This document shows, piece after piece, positions 24,861 through 37,890 of a stretch of 64,000 nt of DNA. The notes beneath the pieces were generated by a model. The model was not told where the DNA came from, ran no database searches, and saw only the letters and a program-made list of their open reading frames with translations. Source of the stretch: Lethocerus indicus (lineage: Eukaryota; Arthropoda; Insecta; Hemiptera; Belostomatidae); NCBI GenBank assembly GCA_019843655.1, contig JACDQD010000002.1, positions 16,391,154 through 16,455,153 on the forward strand, read 5' to 3'. Positions within the stretch are counted from its first letter, which is position 1; each line of letters begins with the position of its first letter. A program made the translations under genes and the position numbers.

Positions 24861-25400
24861 ATTAAGTACGTCTCCGGATGGCCGTGTGAGTTAGTTATTC
24901 GGTGCTAATAAATTCGCACTGACGGCTGAGGGACTGTTGCCGTCCCATCGGGTCGGGTAGAGAGGAAGAAGAAGGGCGTAGAGGACGGAGCCCGTTATCT
25001 CTGATTAGGAGTGTCTCCGTGCCGGCAGCAAACAGGCCGCCCCCAACCGCCACCACCACCCTGCTCGCCGTCCTAACGGTGCCGGACGGACGGCGGCGAG
25101 AAGGCCGGCGAGTGCGGGTGTGCGCCCGTGCGAGAGTGCGCTCAAATAGATTCCCATCTGAGAAACGCGGCGGACCAATCCCGACCAGGAGGGGGCTGGG
25201 GGCTACACGTGACTGGTCCCAATGGGTGGGGTCTAAGCAAATGAGGTACACTCTGTCCTGGGACCGGGGCCAATTAGCTTACTCAGTCGGTCTCACTCAC
25301 ACTTCGATTTGTACACGCCTAATCTCTATATCGTTCCCTCCCTCCAGCCCTCCTCCCAGATAAATTGTATTAAATGCACCGACTAAAGCTCCCCTCGCGG
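24861..25400. promoter_or_regulatory. GC-rich island with pyrimidine-rich right flank
   Basis: CpG-rich core at 25020-25150 with GTGCG repeats; TTATCTCTGATTAGG near 24993 joins a GATA word and a homeodomain word. From about 25260 to 25360 the plus strand is pyrimidine-rich. Function inferred. Confidence 0.3.
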
Positions 25401-26030
25401 ATTCTATTTATAGGTAAATATAATAGGTTCACCGAATAAACTGGTAAAACATGTCGATGAAAACATAAAACGTACGAACAATAATTTAATTAGGAAATTA
25501 ACGCAGCATCTTGACCGACAAGAGTGGACATATTTTTCTTCGAAAGCAAAATTCTTGCATTCCGTAATCCGTATTATGCTAAGTACATTTTCATTAATGA
25601 GGACCTGACCAAATCCCGACAATAATGATTGTTGAAGGTTGAGATCAAAAGAAAATATCGGAAGAAAATAAACAAAGTAGAAATTATTCGTCGTTGTATG
25701 GCCAAATATGCTGTTAAATGACCCTAATGTCGCATAATGAATTGTGAAATGGTAATTTGTATAAATATCGTATTTTCTCGCGTGTTTAATTATTTACCTG
25801 CCGTCATTTTTTCCACGAAGCTACACAGTGAAGTATTTACAGAACTAGGTAATTATAAAATACCATGCAATGTTCCGAAAGTCTCATTACCGTTGAATTT
25901 AATAGAACCTTATTTGAATATGTACAATCCAGCTAATAGCCAATGAAATCGAAACTATGCATGGGCGCTGTATTTTCTGCTTACGCTCGAGGAATGTTAT
26001 TGTAAAACATTTTGAATTGTACGGAGGTAA
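25401..26030. other. AT-rich spacer
   Basis: Nothing recognised. Confidence 0.4.
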
Positions 26031-26350
26031 AGGAAGTGACCCGTGACGCCTGCGACTGGGCTGCAGGTCTGAGAACACGTGGACGGATGAGATAGACTTA
26101 GATATTTAACCAGGTGGCCGGTCGTCTTCCTTTCTTTTGTTGAACTGCTCACTCCTATTTGAGAATAAAACGGCCCAGATGGGGCCCTCGGCTATTGTCC
26201 CTTCAAGTGGCCCCTCCCATTGTCCCCTTCAAAGCGATACTGCTTTAAAACTTAAAGAGGAAGAGCCTCCCGCCTAATAGACGTCCTGCTTCACGGTGGC
26301 CAAAGTCACGGTAGATACAAGACGACGAGCACTTCAGCTTTTCACTTGGC
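26031..26350. other. Moderately GC-rich island
   Basis: CTTAAAGAGGAAGAGCCTCC near 26251 resembles the TTAAAGAGG block of the triplicated module at 60.6-62.6 kb, but the surrounding sequence is not alike. Confidence 0.3.
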
Positions 26351-28900
26351 CCCGATATCGTTTTACAGCCCCATCCATATTCATAGATGGGACTTTACTT
26401 ACACAATGCGAGCTGTAAATAAGCCAAGAAGTTTCGAATAAAAAGGCTGAAACAACATAAAATAATTTTCACCGGGACTATACTGTTTGTAAAAATTAAT
26501 TCAAATATTACGATAAAATGTATTCTTCAACACTTAAAATTACTTCGAGGTGTCGTAAACTGAGTGTTTTTCTCCCTAAATTGTTTGTGTCATAAACCGG
26601 TCTCACAAAAATGTAGTAATAATATTTTGAAAAGTACAACAATTTTAAACGGAAAATTAAATGATATCACGTATATTGATGTTTACATCGCGTAACATTA
26701 TGAACGAATTTTAGTCGTTTTCAGTCGCTTCACTACCCAAGATTGCTCAAAATATCAATTAAGTTAATAGGCCCGTTGTTTCCATTAAATTTTTCGGATG
26801 AAAATTCAGAAAACTGAATTCCTCGTAAATTCCTTTACGATTCCTCTTTTACTCCTTTAAATTCCTCCGATATAAAGAATAAATAAAATCATTAGCTTCA
26901 TTCATGTTACACACAGAATAAAAATAAGACATTTGACTCCTACCTAAGTGGCGTTATTAATATTTCGGGTTAGTAGCGCGGTCATGCGTGGTGAATTCAA
27001 TGTTTTTTTTAAATTGCCGCATTATGGAAATGTTTTCGTACAAATCGATACCGCCAGCGGGAAAATTCTCCGACTATACGACTTTCTGTTGTTCCAGTAT
27101 TACAGAAGTTACTGTTGGAAAATTACAAAATATTACTCGATCAATAAAATACTAACTCCGAGAATCTCTAAACAAACTTCTCAGCCGGAGGCATTGACAC
27201 AACGTATAACGGGTTCTGAAGACAGGTTCATGCCGTTAAGTAACCGACATACCGATTTAAACTTGTGAATAATTCAAAAAGTGACCTGCCAAAATCCAAG
27301 TTGACTGTCGTTTCTCATTTCAATTATAGTTATTTAATTAAAACTAATTATAATTCATTACGATCACTATCATGTAAATCATGACTCAATTATTGGAAGT
27401 AAATATAATTTATATCACAATTCGTATATTGAGACTATCAATTCAGTAGAACTTCGATTACCCAAACGCACTAGTCAGATAAGGAACAAAAATATACCAA
27501 CCCAATGTGAATTGTATTAATATAGTTAATATGACATTTTTTTAATGCGTGTCAGAAATATTATGTCACCATATTTATCGGTTTATATGGAAAGTGCCTA
27601 AAAGTCATCTGGGGTTGGTGGTTGAAACATCGGTGTTTTCAAAGATAAATGTCTGAAAATATCCGTCTGAAGATTTAAGAGTGACACTTAAAGTCGCCTA
27701 ATGGGAACGAGCGATCGAAGCCCTTCCAATAAGTGACAAGGGGAATTTCTTTATTAAGTTCACATCAAACTGAGACTTTATCAACTCCGAGAGTTGAGAC
27801 ATCCGAGTTTTAAAAAAAAGAATGAAAAAAGCGATGTTGTTTGGAAGTAAACGCACATTAGTTTGTCAGTGTCAGGCCTATGATTGATACCGCCAGCCAG
27901 CCAGCCCCCAAACCATCTCGGGATTAGAAATTCCATCTCCTCAGTTAATTTCCTCGATCCGAACTTCTGTAGATCCTTCATTCTCGAAACCGCTTTCGGG
28001 TTAATCTATCATTTAAATTAGATTATATAAACCCGAGGATCTCCGCCGTAGCGGAGAGGGAAAAGCTAAAATGTGACATTTTAACCCGGCTTGATTCAAA
28101 ATGAAAATTTAGTGGGCGCTCTCCGATGAAATTTGTCAGGTTCAGAAAGCACCAAGGTATCTGTGGCTTATCAGTTGCATCCCATAAGCCATCCTATACC
28201 ATATTCTCCTAAGTTATGAAATGGAAATAACTAAAAACGAGATAATTAACGGTGGAGCACGCAGTTGATGATATTGTAATTTTGGTGAATAAAAAAATGT
28301 TTGGGTTGAACAAACGTGTATCAAACCTAGATCTACCCCAACAACTGCATATAGAGAGATAAATTAAAAACCAATCACCAATAATTAATATATTAATAGA
28401 TTATATAACGTATATATATAAATTAAAGAGATCTGTTAATGAATTATCTTCTCCAATACATAAAAATGTTTGAATTCTTAATCAGGTACAGGTAAGGTAA
28501 ATTTTTAATGCATGCGGAATTACGACCAGAACCATTCAAAACCATTTTGATCTATAAAGTTGAAATTCTTAATTTCAATACTTGTTTTATTAAGCAAAGG
28601 ACTAGAATGGATTAATTTCAAGATTAATGCAGTTATTATTGACAGTGAAATATACGCAATCAATAAGTACACGTATGAACAGAAATGTGCCTTTAATTCC
28701 TTCCCTGAAATTGACAAAACATTTAACCCCCACTTCAAAGTTACACATAGTACTTATATTTAATAATCGGCAAAATATGTTGGCTTTTGTTTATTTATAC
28801 ATTCGGAGGTTAACCGTAATAGTGCGCTAATTATTCGCACGGAGTTAATCCATCATTGTAGTATATCCCTCGGATATCTTCAAGCGTAAAGAGCATACAA
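26351..28900. other. Long AT-rich spacer
   Basis: The longest AT-rich run in the window. A tandem CAGC/CCAG stretch lies at about 27890-27906, and 28380-28435 is nearly pure A/T. A 106-codon frame (26948-27268) is not recognised. No island. Confidence 0.4.
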
Positions 28901-28923
28901 GTATATAGGCATATTGGCAGAGC

Positions 28924-28938
28924 CGTTATCGGATAACG
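28924..28938. promoter_or_regulatory. Inverted GATA palindrome CGTTATC-G-GATAACG
   Basis: Two 7-bp arms are perfect reverse complements around one base, with TTATC and GATAA facing outward. It marks the left edge of the 29-kb island. Binding inferred. Confidence 0.5.
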
Positions 28939-29540
28939 AGTCGAACATATTGTCACCGGCAATTGTGAAGTAGGGGCCACCCCCGCGGCCTCAATCTGAT
29001 CGTCGGAAGCACAATTCTCTCCCTGGGGCAATATCCCTAGGTTTGAAAAGAGGGATCAAACCCGGGCCCGGGTCGGGGGGTCGGCGTGTATATTGTTTTG
29101 GACGAGGCGCACGACACCGGCGAGCTTTATCTTGGAGGGTCGGTCGGTGGGGCGGCCGACGAAATATCGGCAGCCGACAGACGTCAAAGCGAGGAGACCG
29201 CCGACAACCCGTGTGGAACTCCGATAGCCCAAGGTGTCTCCCAAAGAACGGCCCTAATCCAACCCGCTCCCCACCCGGCCCCACCCACCCTCTATCACTT
29301 CCCAACATTTTAATACGAACTGTACAAAAGGCGGCATTGTCAAAATCTGACCCGCTCACACACGCGCCCTGCCAAAAACTCACGGCCGGAGTGCGGATGG
29401 TATCATCGTTCCCCAACAGCGGCACCCTTATGTCCGTCCCATTCAAACCCGAATAAATGGACCACTATTAAGGGATTTACTTTATAAATTGACGGGCGGC
29501 CGCAGGGGGGAGGCAGAATAAAAAAACTCGCGCGCATTCA
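28939..29540. promoter_or_regulatory. GC/CpG-rich island with CCCGGGCCCGGG palindrome
   Basis: A perfect 12-bp palindrome lies at 29061-29072 and CpG density is high across 29050-29450. Four overlapping 60-150-codon frames on both strands (28991-29456) exclude each other and reflect the lack of stop codons in GC-rich DNA. None is recognised. Confidence 0.35.
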
Positions 29541-29995
29541 ACGTTTCCACTTGGCCTAAAGTCAAGAGTCAGTATGGGACCCAGTACCGATAGCTACCGA
29601 CCCCAACGTCCTCCATGTTAATTTCAATTACTGCTTCCGTGTAGAAAAATTTCCCTTTGAATATGCACTCACTCTATTATTTACATCTTAAAATAAACTA
29701 GATTGACGGTCAGAGTTTGACCCTTCTAATAATTTGTTTAATTTTTTGATGGGTTAGCTGCATTGTAGATACATGTTTACTTACCTTCCGTCCACAGAAA
29801 TGAATACAGCGAGTGATTTAAAAGCTCATACAAAGTATAAAAACTAATTTATATCGGATATATTTTATTGAACCGAAATTATTAGAGGCGAGATTAAATT
29901 TAAAGAATGTTTAAAAGATCGAGATACTATACCGAAAGTTTGAGGGCTCGAGGGGTGAAATTCAATTGAATAATTCATGGTTAACTGAACGCAGA
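29541..29995. other. AT-rich spacer
   Basis: Nothing recognised. Confidence 0.4.
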
Positions 29996-30470
29996 GGGAA
30001 GTTAATCCGTCAAGATGTGTCTAGAGGGGTGGCTAAATATTTGAGAGAGTGTCGAGCAGATAGGAGAGTGATGAGGGGGGGAGGGAGGGAGACAGCGCTA
30101 TCTCCTGAGTCCAGTCGCCGCCCCCACCGCCCCCGTCCGCAAGGTGCCAGCCAGATATAGGTGGGAGCCGGGGGCTCTGCCGCCCGCCGAGAAAGAGTCA
30201 GCCCACCGACCGTCCGACACCAGACCACTCGGAATTAATCACCCACCTAATGGCGCACAATACCTGGGACATTTTGTCATCTGCGGGACCGGCGGTGGCA
30301 ACACTGATAGTGCCCCAGTGACAAATACGGGTCCGACCCCTCCCCCACCCGCCCGCCAACATCAACCCCACGACACACACCCTCCCCTCACACCACTCTC
30401 AACCACCCTCCTCTCACCAGTCCTCTCTCCCCGCATCATATCACTCTTTCTTCCCTAAGGAATCTCCATT
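29996..30470. promoter_or_regulatory. GC-rich island ending in a G-poor C-rich tract
   Basis: GATA words lie near 30059 and 30099. From about 30337 to 30440 the plus strand is C/A/T with almost no G, a strong strand asymmetry that could support i-motif or R-loop structure. Function inferred. Confidence 0.35.
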
Positions 30471-30780
30471 CATCTCGGTTAAGGTAATACTCAGATATTC
30501 CTTTACTGTTATATCCTACCAAAATTACACGTTGAAAAATGCGGTGAAATTATAGTTATAACGGTTTTATACTAATAGGTCAAAGGATTGATTCGGGACA
30601 AATTGATATTTATTATAGTTTACAATGACATACATTAAAACATGACACGCGTTATTTTTTAAGGTCTATGGATAATGACGTATTAAAGGTAGTTGATTTT
30701 TAATTCGGAAGACTTTGAAATTGAGGTAGGGATTTAAGTTCAATTCTCTACAAAAAAACAATGCAATGAGATCTAAAAAG
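30471..30780. other. AT-rich spacer
   Basis: Nothing recognised. Confidence 0.4.
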
Positions 30781-31319
30781 ACAATGCCTTCTCGAGAGGG
30801 CCAGAAGCGACGTACGTCCTTCAAGCGTTTAAAGGACGCGATTGAATCCGGTCGTCGGGCGGCAGATCCCCCTCACAGTTCGGAATAAGCAGTATCAATT
30901 CTGTCCCTCCATCGATTTTTTTTGACATTCTCGAGTGTCCATTGGTAGCGAGTAAAATTGGAAGAGGAGTAGGCGATAGGGGCACCACCTTGCACTCGAG
31001 CATTGTGACAGGGAGCATTAACGAGTGGGGAGGGACGATGCGCCAGGACGACAAGGCACATACCGGGCAGATCCCCGGCCACGCCTCGCTGATCACTTCT
31101 GCCCCATTTCACTCGCACCCCATAAAACAAAGCCTTATCTCTCCGGCCCGCATCACCCCCCCCCCCCCTCACACCCTCCCCAACACACTAAATGCTCTTT
31201 CAAATCCTCGTTTGCATTACGGATGCAAAAATGACGCCGCCCCATTTATCAGATAGCCGGAGGAAACTCCGCCCTCGAGTCACTCCCACCGTCGGCTCAG
31301 AAGAGGCGAACCGCCCAGT
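30781..31319. other. GC-rich island with C13 tract
   Basis: C13 is at 31156-31168, just after CCTTATCTCTCCGG near 31132 (a GATA word), and CAGATAG lies near 31250. Overlapping frames are not recognised. Confidence 0.35.
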
Positions 31320-31650
31320 AAAATCTCACCTCGCCGCTCTATCTCTATTGCACACTCTAGCTCCCCCCTCTCGCTGTCTCTCTTTCTGTCGCCCCCTATA
31401 ATCCCCTACTGAATACCCTCTCTGCCCTTCCTACTCAATCTGTCCTCTCGGCCCAAACTCTTTTTCATTTGCTCCTATATCCTCTTTCCTCGGAGTCTTT
31501 TCCCGCTCATTCTAATCTCGACGCTTCCGGAACATTCTTCTTCGCGTATAGATTTCTGCCTCCTGTTTCCATCTCCGTATTACGCTCTAATACGCTTCCG
31601 CTCACCTTTTACACTCACATTACTCGCCCTTCCGAATTTTCGTCTGATTA
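31320..31650 (+). other. 330-bp pyrimidine-rich, G-poor block (not a simple repeat)
   Basis: The plus strand is dominated by C and T over about 330 bp without being a microsatellite. GCCCCCTA is at 31391-31398. Strong strand skew may come from transcription-associated mutation or a structural role. It could mimic long polypyrimidine tracts before splice acceptors, but no exon follows. Confidence 0.6.
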
Positions 31651-32140
31651 GAATTTACAACTAAACGAGGGAAAATCGAAAACCATTTGAAAGTGTCGAA
31701 CATACATAAATTGTGATGACTTTATGCTGAAGTAAAAAAAATATATATTACTAAATGTGGAATCGCAAACACCATAAATAAATAATGATACGTTTACGAA
31801 TGTAGTCCCAACGTTCGAATATGAAATGTGAATTTAACCGAGGGTGAATTTTACTCACAGTTCAATTTTACTTTAACATCGTTTCGACGTTTCCTTCCGT
31901 CGGTAATGAAAGCTCCCCGGAGACAAGCCCCGGGGCCGGAGGGGGATACATAAAATTTAAAAATTCCGTCGCCCTCCCTCACCCCCCCCCATCAGATAAT
32001 GAGATCTGGAAAGAGTGCCGTAGTTAGCCTTATCTCTAAGTGCTCCTGGAGTTACTTAATGCGAATAGAATGTATTTTTAATTTCTTATCCACTCCCGAT
32101 GATAATAGGCATTGTTTTATAAAAAAAAAGTAAAAAAGGA
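31651..32140. other. AT-rich spacer with a small GC patch
   Basis: A GC patch at about 31905-32045 holds a C9 run (31982-31990) and CCTTATCTCT near 32031. The rest is AT-rich. Confidence 0.35.
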
Positions 32141-32345
32141 GACCATATCTTGGCGGAGCGTCCTCGTCCCCTCTCGGCCCCCGTGAAATCTACCACATTC
32201 CGCACCATTTGTCTAACAAACTTTCCAGTTATTTTTTTTCTCAACGTATCCCCTCTTTTTATCATTTTTATAGCCCTGTTTCTCATTCCTTTCCATTTCT
32301 TTATCAGTCCGGCAAAAAGTTTTTTCTTCCTCTTTAGAAACGCCT
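32141..32345 (+). other. Second pyrimidine-rich block
   Basis: C/T-rich on the plus strand with T8 and T6 runs, the same polarity as the block at 31320-31650. No coding content recognised. Confidence 0.45.
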
Positions 32346-33290
32346 GTAGATAAGTAAATAAGACTCGGACTAGGAGTCATTTTTTAAGTCCTTCTGGAGG
32401 GATATCGTTATCTTTACACTTAGTAGTTGTTTAGGAATACGGACCGGTCCATAGTAATGACCGATTCCGCAGTCTTGGTGACTGCCCACTGATACCTGTG
32501 TGTAGCATGTGGTCTCTTTATTCTTATGCCGTTAATATACCCTCTACCTTCGTTCGTGTAATCGTCTTAATCAACCCACATCTTAATTCTTTACACTGAA
32601 GCGCAATGCAAACCCATTGAATTCCTTCCACTCAGTTTCTTCAAACGATATACTCTCCGTTTTATTGCCGCACAATTATAAAGCTCAAGATCCACAATGG
32701 AAAGTTACTTAAATGTTTCGATGTCTAGATTTACCTGTCATTCAGCCACTAGCTAGATGTGTCAATCACCGTCTCAAAGGACAATTATTTGATAAGAAAA
32801 TGGGAAATGTTTTGCCTATAATATATGTTGTGAAAATAAAGGAAATCACAACTGACATATGTGCCGCTGCAATCAGTCGTATCATTTCCTGGCTGGAGAA
32901 GGGCATTGAAATAATGTCGGGAAATAATTACCGGGCATAATGTGAATAACCGACAGGATTGCTATCTCGCGACTAAAAAAGGTATGACTGTTAAATGATT
33001 AACATATTATAATAGCAATAGTACTTCACAGAACGGAAAGCGTCGTCACCAATCAGACTAAAATGTTTCGGGCGAGGTCTGCCCGATATATCAGAAAAGA
33101 TGAGATTTTTCTAGATCGGTTTCGGCTCCTCGATGACATCTTCATTTTCTGTATACTACAGGGCACAATTTTATACCGGAATCGTTTCAGTAAAATTGTA
33201 TATAAGTCGGTCGTCATTATAGGTCAGGTTATCTTAGATATCAGTTATTTTTAGCCGGATTCGAAATATTTACTTGTGTAAACAATAAGA
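32346..33290. other. AT-rich spacer
   Basis: 32500-32660 still leans to pyrimidines on the plus strand. Nothing else recognised. Confidence 0.4.
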
Positions 33291-33640
33291 TGCTTATCAG
33301 AGCAGTGGATGTTGCGAGCGGGTTTGGGACCCCCCCTATTTCCCCTGATAATACCGTTCGTTATCTGGCTTCCGTTTCCTATCTGGAGATCGGACATTGT
33401 TTACCGCCCGGCCGGAGAGTATAAATCGTGTAGTTTTCTCTATTATATTGTCGGCTTATCGGCTTCTTCCGTATCGTTGAATCGGATCCACTACCGGCCC
33501 ATCGCCGATTCGTTCCGGGACGGTCCCAATTCGAATATTGGACAGAATAAACCTCGCTCCGGATAATTACCTTCTCGGCCGAGCATCCTTGGCACAATCG
33601 GCCGATGAGTCGATTTCATGATTCAGCTCCGGTACCGAAC
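33291..33640. promoter_or_regulatory. GC-rich island with several GATA words
   Basis: TGATAATACC, GTTATCTGG and CTATCTGG lie within 33345-33385, and CTTATCG is at 33465-33471. Regulatory role inferred. Confidence 0.35.
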
Positions 33641-34215
33641 TCACGTGGCCTGTAATTCAATTGGAAATAGAACCAAACTGAGTACTTGTACATATTTGAT
33701 GGTAATTGGTATTTATTAATACCGGCGTAGGGATGAAACTGAAATATGACGGCGAACCATTCATACTTCAATGTTCGTATAAATATAAATTGGTTGCTAT
33801 GAAGTGAACGAATAACTGTATCGAGTCCACTGTTCGATGCCAAGAAGTCATTAAATTTAGTGACATTTGCTTTCGCTTGATATATCATTTGACATAATCG
33901 CTTTTCGCTTCCCACTATATACTTTGTATAAATTTACAATTTTTACTTGTTAAGAATTATGTTAAATAGGTAGAAAAATTCGTAAATCGGGCATTGTTCC
34001 AGATATATCTGTCCTATAATATGATAACAAATTTCTCTGAATTATTTCGCAATACTAATTCTAGTATTATATATATTGACGCATTACCATAATAGGTCGA
34101 CTATCGTTTATTAATTAAACAACAGGTTAAAATTATTAGAGATGCTAACGGTTTCTCTCGGTGTATTGATAAATTCTAAACGCTGGAGTAAGGCAACGAA
34201 AATAATTTTAATTTA
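33641..34215. other. AT-rich spacer
   Basis: Nothing recognised. A 99-codon minus-strand frame (33616-33915) has no family features I can see. Confidence 0.4.
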
Positions 34216-35270
34216 ATAAGTGGGCATGATTGAGTGTTCAACCTTGCGCTGTGTTACCGGTACCGGGATTGCGGGTAAATAATACAACCGGGCGGGTAAT
34301 CCGTCGTGCCGATCTATATAGCCGAACAGATAGGGTCGGTTTAGTTGGCCATTCTTTAAATAATGGGCGGGCGGTGAACGAGTTTAAATTGGTATCAGAG
34401 GAAGTATCGTGGGATAGGCGTGGCTCACGCTCTCGCGGGTCATAAGCTAAACATCTCTCGCCCGGGCTTTTTATTTCCCCCCCGATGGACACGCTCCGAC
34501 ACTGATCCCCGGATAACCGAGTCCTCAGCCCGCCCCGCCCCCCCCATCGACAATGTAATTACAGCGCATTTCTTTTTTTATTCCCCTTTCGGTTATTTAT
34601 TTTTTTTTGTCGAGTTCGATCGCGTTAACCCTTGTCCGAAGGCGGAGGTGTAGAAACGGGCGATACGGGTGGTCCGAGAGTGCGAGAGATAAAAACTGCA
34701 ATTAATTAAAAAGCTCCGGCCGACCGTAGCGCTGAAGTGAAGAGGGCCGAAATCCATTTTGACTTGTAATTTTTTAGTCGTGGGGATATTCAAAGTCCGA
34801 ATCTCGATTATCGTTTGCCAACCGCCTATATGAATGGAACCCACCGATATAGGATCGTTCTTCACCGAGAGCACATGGTATTCCGGAGTTCTGGTGCGTA
34901 TAATTTTACATTGGGAGTATCGAATTGGGACAATTTGATACACTAAAGTTTTCATTACGCTACAACGGACAACAAATTTGAATTGTACTCCCACCTTGGC
35001 TCTCGAAGGCACACGCAAACACCGACACTCGTTATTGGCGGCGGCGTCGAGTTTATGCCGTATCTGAAACGCATATAAAGTTGGCCGGCTTGAAGATAAC
35101 GCGTCGGCGTCGGTGTAATTTCAGGGCCGAATGGGGCTGTAAAAAAGAGAGGCCCGAGAGAGACTGAGAGTCCTCCCACCGGTAAACTATGGTGAGGGGT
35201 TGGTGGGGGGCGGGGAGGGTCCTCCTCCTCCTCCACCTCCTCCTCCTCTTCACTTTAATGAGCCTGTTGC
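34216..35270. promoter_or_regulatory. Double GC-rich island with plus-strand G4 and (CCT)n
   Basis: Two GC peaks (34230-34560 and 34990-35250) flank a mixed centre. At 35196-35219 G4, G6, G4 and G3 runs with loops of 5, 1 and 1 nt form a strong G-quadruplex motif. It is followed directly by a CCT tract (35221-35250) that can base-pair with it. Frames on the minus strand (34593-35018, 34955-35236) are not recognised. Confidence 0.35.
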
Positions 35271-36685
35271 CGAGGGTATGCAGACACACATATGAGCGCA
35301 TACGGACCGCGTTATCAGTTTCTCTGCTGATTCAAATCTCTTGCATTGTCGCTCCAAAACATTTTAACCCCGCGAAACTTGGTTTACGGCCCTCCCCCCC
35401 ACCCGCAACACTGTCGATTGCATTAAACAGCGCACGTTCCGGCAGTGGGCACATTAAAGTATTACTCCATCGCAAATAAATTCAACGAAGATGATGCACA
35501 GAATATTCGGGTTGTTTTCAATACGGTAAAGGTTAAAACAAACATAATCCCTAAAGAGCATAATATCGCCAATAGATTGTTCCGACCAAAAATAAAATTA
35601 TAATTAATGTTGCAGGGGTCGTAAATTAAACAGAAAATGTTAATTATAAAGTAAATATTGACGACCCACTTTTCATTCGTTCACGATAGCGTTTTATTTT
35701 TATCAATAACCGATAAATGACGGACAGTTATTCAGTAACCGCTGTAATTTTCTGCAGCTGTTAATTGTTCGAAATAAACGTGAAATCAATTCATACAGTA
35801 GTCCAAATCCGTGAGGGATGTGCGCTTGCCGTGTCACGAAGAAAGATCCGCATAATTTCGAGCAGCCCATTCCGGCCGAATCATAATTTTAAAACGAGAA
35901 CAAAAGAAAATAAAAGAAACAAATAGGCTGTCACGATTCTCGCGGGACGATGTAAATGCCGCGCTATATTTCAACTTTTTATAGTTCAATACAAACATTC
36001 ACGATTGTGGCCGGGATTCGGAAGCCGTCACGCGACCACATGAGCCGAACGAGAAGCACCGCCGCCGGCCTCGGCTCGCTATAACCAGCTCCGTCTGGCT
36101 ACAATAAATCTGGCTCCCGAGAATCTTAATATGAAAACACAGCGGGAAAGAACTTTTGATTAACTTCTATTTCGTAGGGAACTACTTCTTCTAGTGTTGA
36201 ACACACGGCTTAATAAACATGGCCCGTTAGAGAGAGAGTGTTGTGCACGATTCTTAAATCGTGCATTGATATTTTTAGAGAATGATAACCTTCCAGTTTC
36301 AACTTCCATATTGAACGCCGACATGCCAAAACGGACTAACTTAAATATTAGGCATTCAAAGACATTTATTTAATAATTGAGTGACGGAACACTATTACAC
36401 TCCGTTCTATCTCTTAATAATGATTCCTATGGATTTAAAATAAAAATATGTGTGATGAATATTAGGAACCCTGGTGAACTCATATGCAATGATATTAAAC
36501 TTATCAACTTTCAGTTTACCTTATTGTTCGGAGGAAGGGATCTATGGTATTCAGTCGTGGAATGTGGCAAAATTACATGTGTGATATTCAACGTGATTTC
36601 ACTTGTAAAAAATTAAAAGTGACCCTGCAAATACCTTAAGCTAATATAGCTACTCAATATTAGAAATATTAGTAAATCACAGTTT
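35271..36685. other. AT-rich spacer with a small CpG patch and a short hairpin
   Basis: A CpG patch (about 36000-36115) contains GCCGCCGGCC. TGCACGATT (36244-36252) and AATCGTGCA (36257-36265) form a perfect 9-bp stem with a 4-nt loop. No gene seen. Confidence 0.4.
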
Positions 36686-37140
36686 CTCTTGAACTCGGCC
36701 AACGTCTCGCAACTTCAACAAAGATGACGAAGGCGGCGCGGGGTGGTGTAAGGGGGGACAGGAGGACCGCGATGATTAAGATGGCACCGGTACCCGGGGA
36801 CGATAACGACTGGTACACAGTCCCATCTGGGGGAGGGAAAAAAAAATCATCAGGCGAAATCTTAATTTGAAAACTTGAAGAGGAAAAGCGTCGGCCGGGG
36901 GTAGTCACTATCGCCGCGGCCCGACCCCCGTCTACCAGTTGATGTGCAAAACTTTATACGGGCAGCCACCCCCAACCCCCTGGCCACGGCTTGCTCCAAT
37001 TAACTCGCCCTACTTAAATAACGGTTTCATTTTGACACAGGTAACTTGTCGCACGCCCCCCCCCCCCCCCGGGCCCCGTTTATTTACTTTGATCGTCGCG
37101 ACGCATTATGCCGTGATGAACGCACATGTCCGCTAGTGTT
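36686..37140. promoter_or_regulatory. GC-rich island with YY1/Pho core and C15 tract
   Basis: AAGATGGC is at 36778-36785. C15 at 37056-37070, the longest homopolymer seen, runs into GGGCCCC. Function inferred. Confidence 0.35.
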
Positions 37141-37490
37141 ACGAGCGCTCGATACAACGCAAAATGTGCTCGAATAGACCAAACTAAAATGCAGTTACAT
37201 CATTCATTATGAAGAAAATTACATTACATTTTTGCTTTCGTTTCCCATTTCTTGTTTTATTTCTGTGTGGTTGTTATTTCGTTTTGTTAGTGTATTATAA
37301 TTATTAAAATACCCCTTCCCCGGCAATTCCTTTATAAATATTCGAATATATGTTACTATAAATATTGAATAACAACAAGGAAAACATTTCTATTTATAGT
37401 ATTCTATTGTAGTTCTTAAGTTAGTGCTACGGGAAAAATAAAGCTTAAATAATAATTAGGATATTTTTAATTGTTGTTAAATACAATTTC
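37141..37490. other. AT-rich spacer
   Basis: Nothing recognised. Confidence 0.4.
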
Positions 37491-37890
37491 AAGGATAATG
37501 GCCCGGATGTGGAGGATCTGAATTCTGTTCAGTACTTCAGCGGTATATCGGTCGGGGCCCGTTTGATCATTCATCCGGCCGGTTGATCACTTCATACCGA
37601 CTGGCGATAAATTTGAAGTGGGTATCACGCACACACAGACACACGGGGCCGATGAAAAAATACACAGAGAGAAGCACGCACGGGGTGCACTAACACAGAG
37701 GCGCGTGGTGGCCGGGGGGCGGGTCGGGCTGAGTGCGGGAGGGGTATTAATGTAGCCATAAATTACACGGCAATAAAAGATGATAAACAAAAGCCGGTTT
37801 TAATGTCGACACCGGCGATAAATCAGATATCGTCGTGTAGATAGGGAGGAGGGCGCCCAGGGGGCCCCGCCTACGGAGCGCTCTCTCACG
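37491..37890. promoter_or_regulatory. GC-rich island with CA-rich stretch and GATA words
   Basis: A CA/GA-rich segment lies at 37626-37700. CGATAAATCAGATATCG near 37817 pairs two GATA words, and AGGGGGCCCC lies near 37859. Function inferred. Confidence 0.3.

Noticed and set aside
28991..29456. Overlapping frames of 137 and 151 codons on opposite strands
   Set aside because: Mutually overlapping Pro/Arg/Gly-rich frames in a GC-rich island, as expected from scarcity of stop codons; no recognisable domain.
34593..35018. 141-codon minus-strand frame
   Set aside because: No recognisable family and no convincing splice borders; the length is within reach of chance.
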